Assembly: GCA_022316685.1 (NCBI GenBank)
Contig: JAKJHU010000030.1
Span: 16,324,018 to 16,388,017 of the forward strand
From: Progne subis subis
Taxonomy: Eukaryota > Chordata > Aves > Passeriformes > Hirundinidae
Reading direction: 5' to 3'
Length of the DNA stretch: 64,000 nucleotides
In this document: positions 61,181 to 64,000 of the stretch, one piece after another
How positions within the stretch are numbered: position 1 is the first letter of the stretch
How the letters are laid out: every line of letters starts with the position of its first letter
The notes under the pieces: model-generated
What the model saw: the letters and a program-made list of their open reading frames with translations, nothing else
What the model was told of the DNA's origin: nothing
The model's database searches: none
Translations under genes and position numbers: made by a program

Positions 61181-64000
61181 GTAGTACTTAAAGCAGAGCA
61201 GATATATCTTGCCTACTTCTTTCAGGTAACAAAAGCTTGAAAAAGTCTTTAAACCCTCAAAATACTATTGAGACTAAGGGGTATCTAATGAATAAAGTTA
61301 TTCCTCACATTCAACTCATTTTATTTCATCTGTCTCAGTAAGATGAAGACCAGGCCATTTTATGAGGAAAATCAAAACATCATGGGAAGGAAACAACCTC
61401 TTTTGAGGAGCAAAATCCACATTTATTAACCCAAATTTTTAATGTGCTGAGCTTAAGCATGAGACTGTAAGCTGGAGCAGCAAGAGCATGTCAGGCTCCT
61501 CTTGCTGTCAAGGGGTCAATGACATAAAAGAAGGTGCAGATGTTGTAGGGAGGGCAATAATTTCTTAAAAGGACAACAGGACTCTTTTCCAGAAACCATC
61601 TTTCAGGTGGCCTAAGCGCTGAAAAAAATGAGTCTTTCCTGGCTTTGCTGCTCAAGAAAGATTTGGTGCCAGTCCTAATAGTGCATAAACTGCACAGTAT
61701 GACCAGGGAAATGTTGTCATTGTATTGCATGTACTGCACTTCCTAGAAATGTAACTGCACCTGCAGGAGTGTAAAGTCTGGCAGGTTTGGGAAAAACAGG
61801 AGAAAGAAGCACCTATATGAGGAATTCCATTCCCTGTGATTGTCCCTGGATTTGAAAGGGATGACAGTGCTCTACCTACACCATAAAGACAGAAAAGACA
61901 TTTCACTCCACTTCTACTCTGAGGTGATTTGTATGTACTATTCACTGTGCTACTGCTGTTTACTTTTACTAAAATGCCACTGATGGATACCCAGGGAAAG
62001 AAGCAGTTACAGTAACAGCTTTGCCTTCCAGCAGCATTTCAGCATCATTCATAAACCATCAAAGCTCAACATAAACCAGCTATTTTTACACTTGATTTTC
62101 AGTCTCTCCACACATTGCAGGAACAGAATAGTTACTATGACTCTACAAGCTGAGACCAGTAAAGCCAATGGATCAACAGAAAGTAAAATATTTTTTTCCT
62201 AACAATGGCTTTTGGGTTTCTTCACAATGAAATACCAGTCTGCAAATTTTCATGAAAGTTCTGATCTTCAGAAAAAAAATGGGGTGAAGAGTTATTTCCA
62301 GATGCAATTCACAGAACAATTGAGAATTATGGAAACTATTTTCTAAATGGATCTGCTTACAAGTACTGATGAGAACTACAAATCCAATGCCAGGTCACTC
62401 TATTGAAAATTAGACTGGGAGTGTATGTCTACAAGGCTGTTTCCCAGTGTGTTTAATGCATTTTTCTGCTTTCTGCTAAGACAGATAGCATACTAAACAG
62501 ATCTGAGGCGTTCTTCACTGCAGCTCTGGAGCATTCTTTTTAATGGAGGATATAATCTCATTACAAGCTCTGGTAATCATCTAGATTACAATCTTAATTG
62601 CCAAAGTAGGTAAAATAGATAAAACATACTTCATCTGTCCCCTCCACCTCCTTTTTTTTTCCTAAGGTTCAGCAAATGAAGAGTGGATTTTTTTCCTCTC
62701 TCTCATGAGCTTTTAAGCACCAGAAATGTTTCTTTGTCTTTGTTATCCTCCACAAAGGTCCTCCGTGAGATTACATTTCAAATTTCAAATTCATGATTAT
62801 AAAGCTGGGTTCCTGTGACAGTCTTCCATTAAGCACTGAGAGCTCTCAGCATCTCACAGGAGGTGTTCAACACCATGTAGGATTCACTTCTCATTACACT
62901 GAGTCCTGGAGCACACCTCTTGGTGGTTCAAAAGGTACAGTCTCCTGAATAGAAATCTCATTAACTCCACCATTCCCCTAAGCCTGTAGTAACCTACACC
63001 ACAGGCTATCTACATTTGCAAATACCTGCATAAACACCCTAAATCAGCCTCAAATCACTCTGGAAAGGAACCTGATGTCTTCTTGCTAAACTTGGTTTAT
63101 GTGTGAGTAAATGAAGGCAATGAGATGAGAGATGAGAAAGCCTTAATGAAAAGGGACGAGGAAAACTTGGTGTCCTGGCAGTTTGCAGCTGCCATAACCC
63201 TGCTGGTGTCCTTGAGAGGTCATGCATTTAAACAAGCATCCCAGGTCTTTATCTTACCACTGCTGAGCTTCCAGTTGTGACCAGATCTGAAGCTGTGCCA
63301 CATCAGCACTGAAATGAAGTGTTCACTCAGAAAGAGGAGTTGCCAAGAAAATACAGGTTCACAAGCCTATCAAAAAGCAGGAGGAGGAGGATCTCCCTCC
63401 AGCCAAGCACTGCACTTCTGTACTTTATTCAAGACAGTTCTTCCCAAGCAGCTCAAAGCCCAGAGCCAATGGTGCTACTGATGATCAGCACTAAAATCTG
63501 ATTTCCAAAATAAACTCCTGCGAGACATTTAGTATCTTGGTGCAAGAGTTGCCCACTGCTGGGTTACTCCATCAGTAACCCAGCAGTAACCCAGAAAGGC
63601 CGTCTGACGAGTTTTCTAAATCCTGTCATCAAACTGCTAAAAAATGTACTTCAAATAGCATTAGCCCAGACCATAATTTGCAGAGGATCTGGAAAGCAGT
63701 TGCCTCTTACAGTCACATGGATGGAAATTGACCCGTTGAAGCATTCTGGCTGAAGATGTGCTCAGGCAGAGAGATCTTGGGATTACATTTATTCCAGAGA
63801 AAAAAGACACTGAAGTCAGCCACCATGAGTCCTCAACTTCCTTAATTTCCCTTGAGAAAATGACTTAGCTCTGTTTTCATACATAAGGTCTAGGCACAGC
63901 CAGTGTTAAGAAACAGATCTGGGCAAACCTCCTCTTTTTTTGGGTCCCATTCCCTAGAAGAACTGAGCTTCCAGAACATCCTGTCCAAGGAAAGGGAAGT
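61181..64000. other. Noncoding sequence to the end of the window
   Basis: No gene supported; frames are at most 97 codons and unrecognised. The only structure I can point to is the hairpin at 63556. Confidence 0.55.
63556..63586. repeat. Perfect 13-bp inverted repeat, 5-base loop
   Basis: CTGCTGGGTTACT at 63556-63568 is followed by the loop CCATC and the exact reverse complement AGTAACCCAGCAG at 63574-63586. The right arm is part of a short direct repeat (AGTAACCCAG twice, ten bases apart). There is no T run after it, and this is nuclear DNA, so it is not a bacterial terminator. Confidence 0.9.

Noticed and set aside
63556..63586. Intrinsic transcription terminator
   Set aside because: The hairpin is not followed by a T run and the DNA is eukaryotic.

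Overview
The window reads as vertebrate, and almost certainly avian, nuclear DNA. It is AT-leaning, CpG-poor and dense in stop codons. It is dotted with CR1 retrotransposon fragments that carry the characteristic CR1 3' tail (octamer-like ATTCTATG repeats). It also holds many mononucleotide, di-, tetra- and pentanucleotide simple repeats. No operon-like packing, ribosome-binding sites, tRNA, rRNA or CRISPR array is visible. I could not support any host protein-coding exon. The open frames outside CR1 and simple repeats are short and not recognisable, so the window is best described as intergenic or deep intronic sequence. The species cannot be fixed from this window.

Layout. 1-5.1 kb: single-copy-looking sequence with an A/G-rich tract, a CTAT/CTAC compound microsatellite and A-rich runs. 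5.1-12.1 kb: three 5'-truncated CR1 tails on the plus strand (5121-5270, 10028-10350, 11820-12090), one unexplained 189-codon open frame (5728-6297), and AACC/AAAC arrays. 12.1-22.3 kb: mostly featureless, with a G-quadruplex-type run at 17586. 22.3-23.2 kb: a minus-strand CR1 reverse-transcriptase fragment. 23.2-33.2 kb: no genes, with two stretches near 32.2-32.9 kb that look like candidate conserved noncoding DNA. 33222-33541: a perfect array of 64 GGGAA units. 34-45 kb: two small CR1 tails, several short tandem duplications, a 47-base A run and a GT microsatellite.

45.1-53 kb is the most repeat-rich part. A minus-strand CR1 (45110-46345) joins the ORF1 esterase-like domain directly to the reverse transcriptase through an internal deletion. 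Next come a short CR1 tail (47864-47966), possible remnants of older amniote repeats, and a ~3 kb plus-strand CR1 (49905-52875). That copy retains endonuclease motifs, but its central RT region is replaced by a ~670 bp LTR-like segment in the opposite orientation. 53-64 kb: a CpG-richer patch (58921-59210), a strongly diverged ancient CR1 on the minus strand (59830-61035), a younger CR1 tail (61105-61180) and a 13-bp perfect hairpin (63556-63586).

Nothing here works together as a pathway. The biology visible is the layered history of CR1 retrotransposition, later deletion and nesting, and simple-repeat growth. I did not find a convincing new functional system. The most noteworthy items are the perfect pentanucleotide array, the rearranged CR1 copies and the LTR-in-CR1 structure. 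Repeat family names were assigned from memory of conserved motifs, without any database search.
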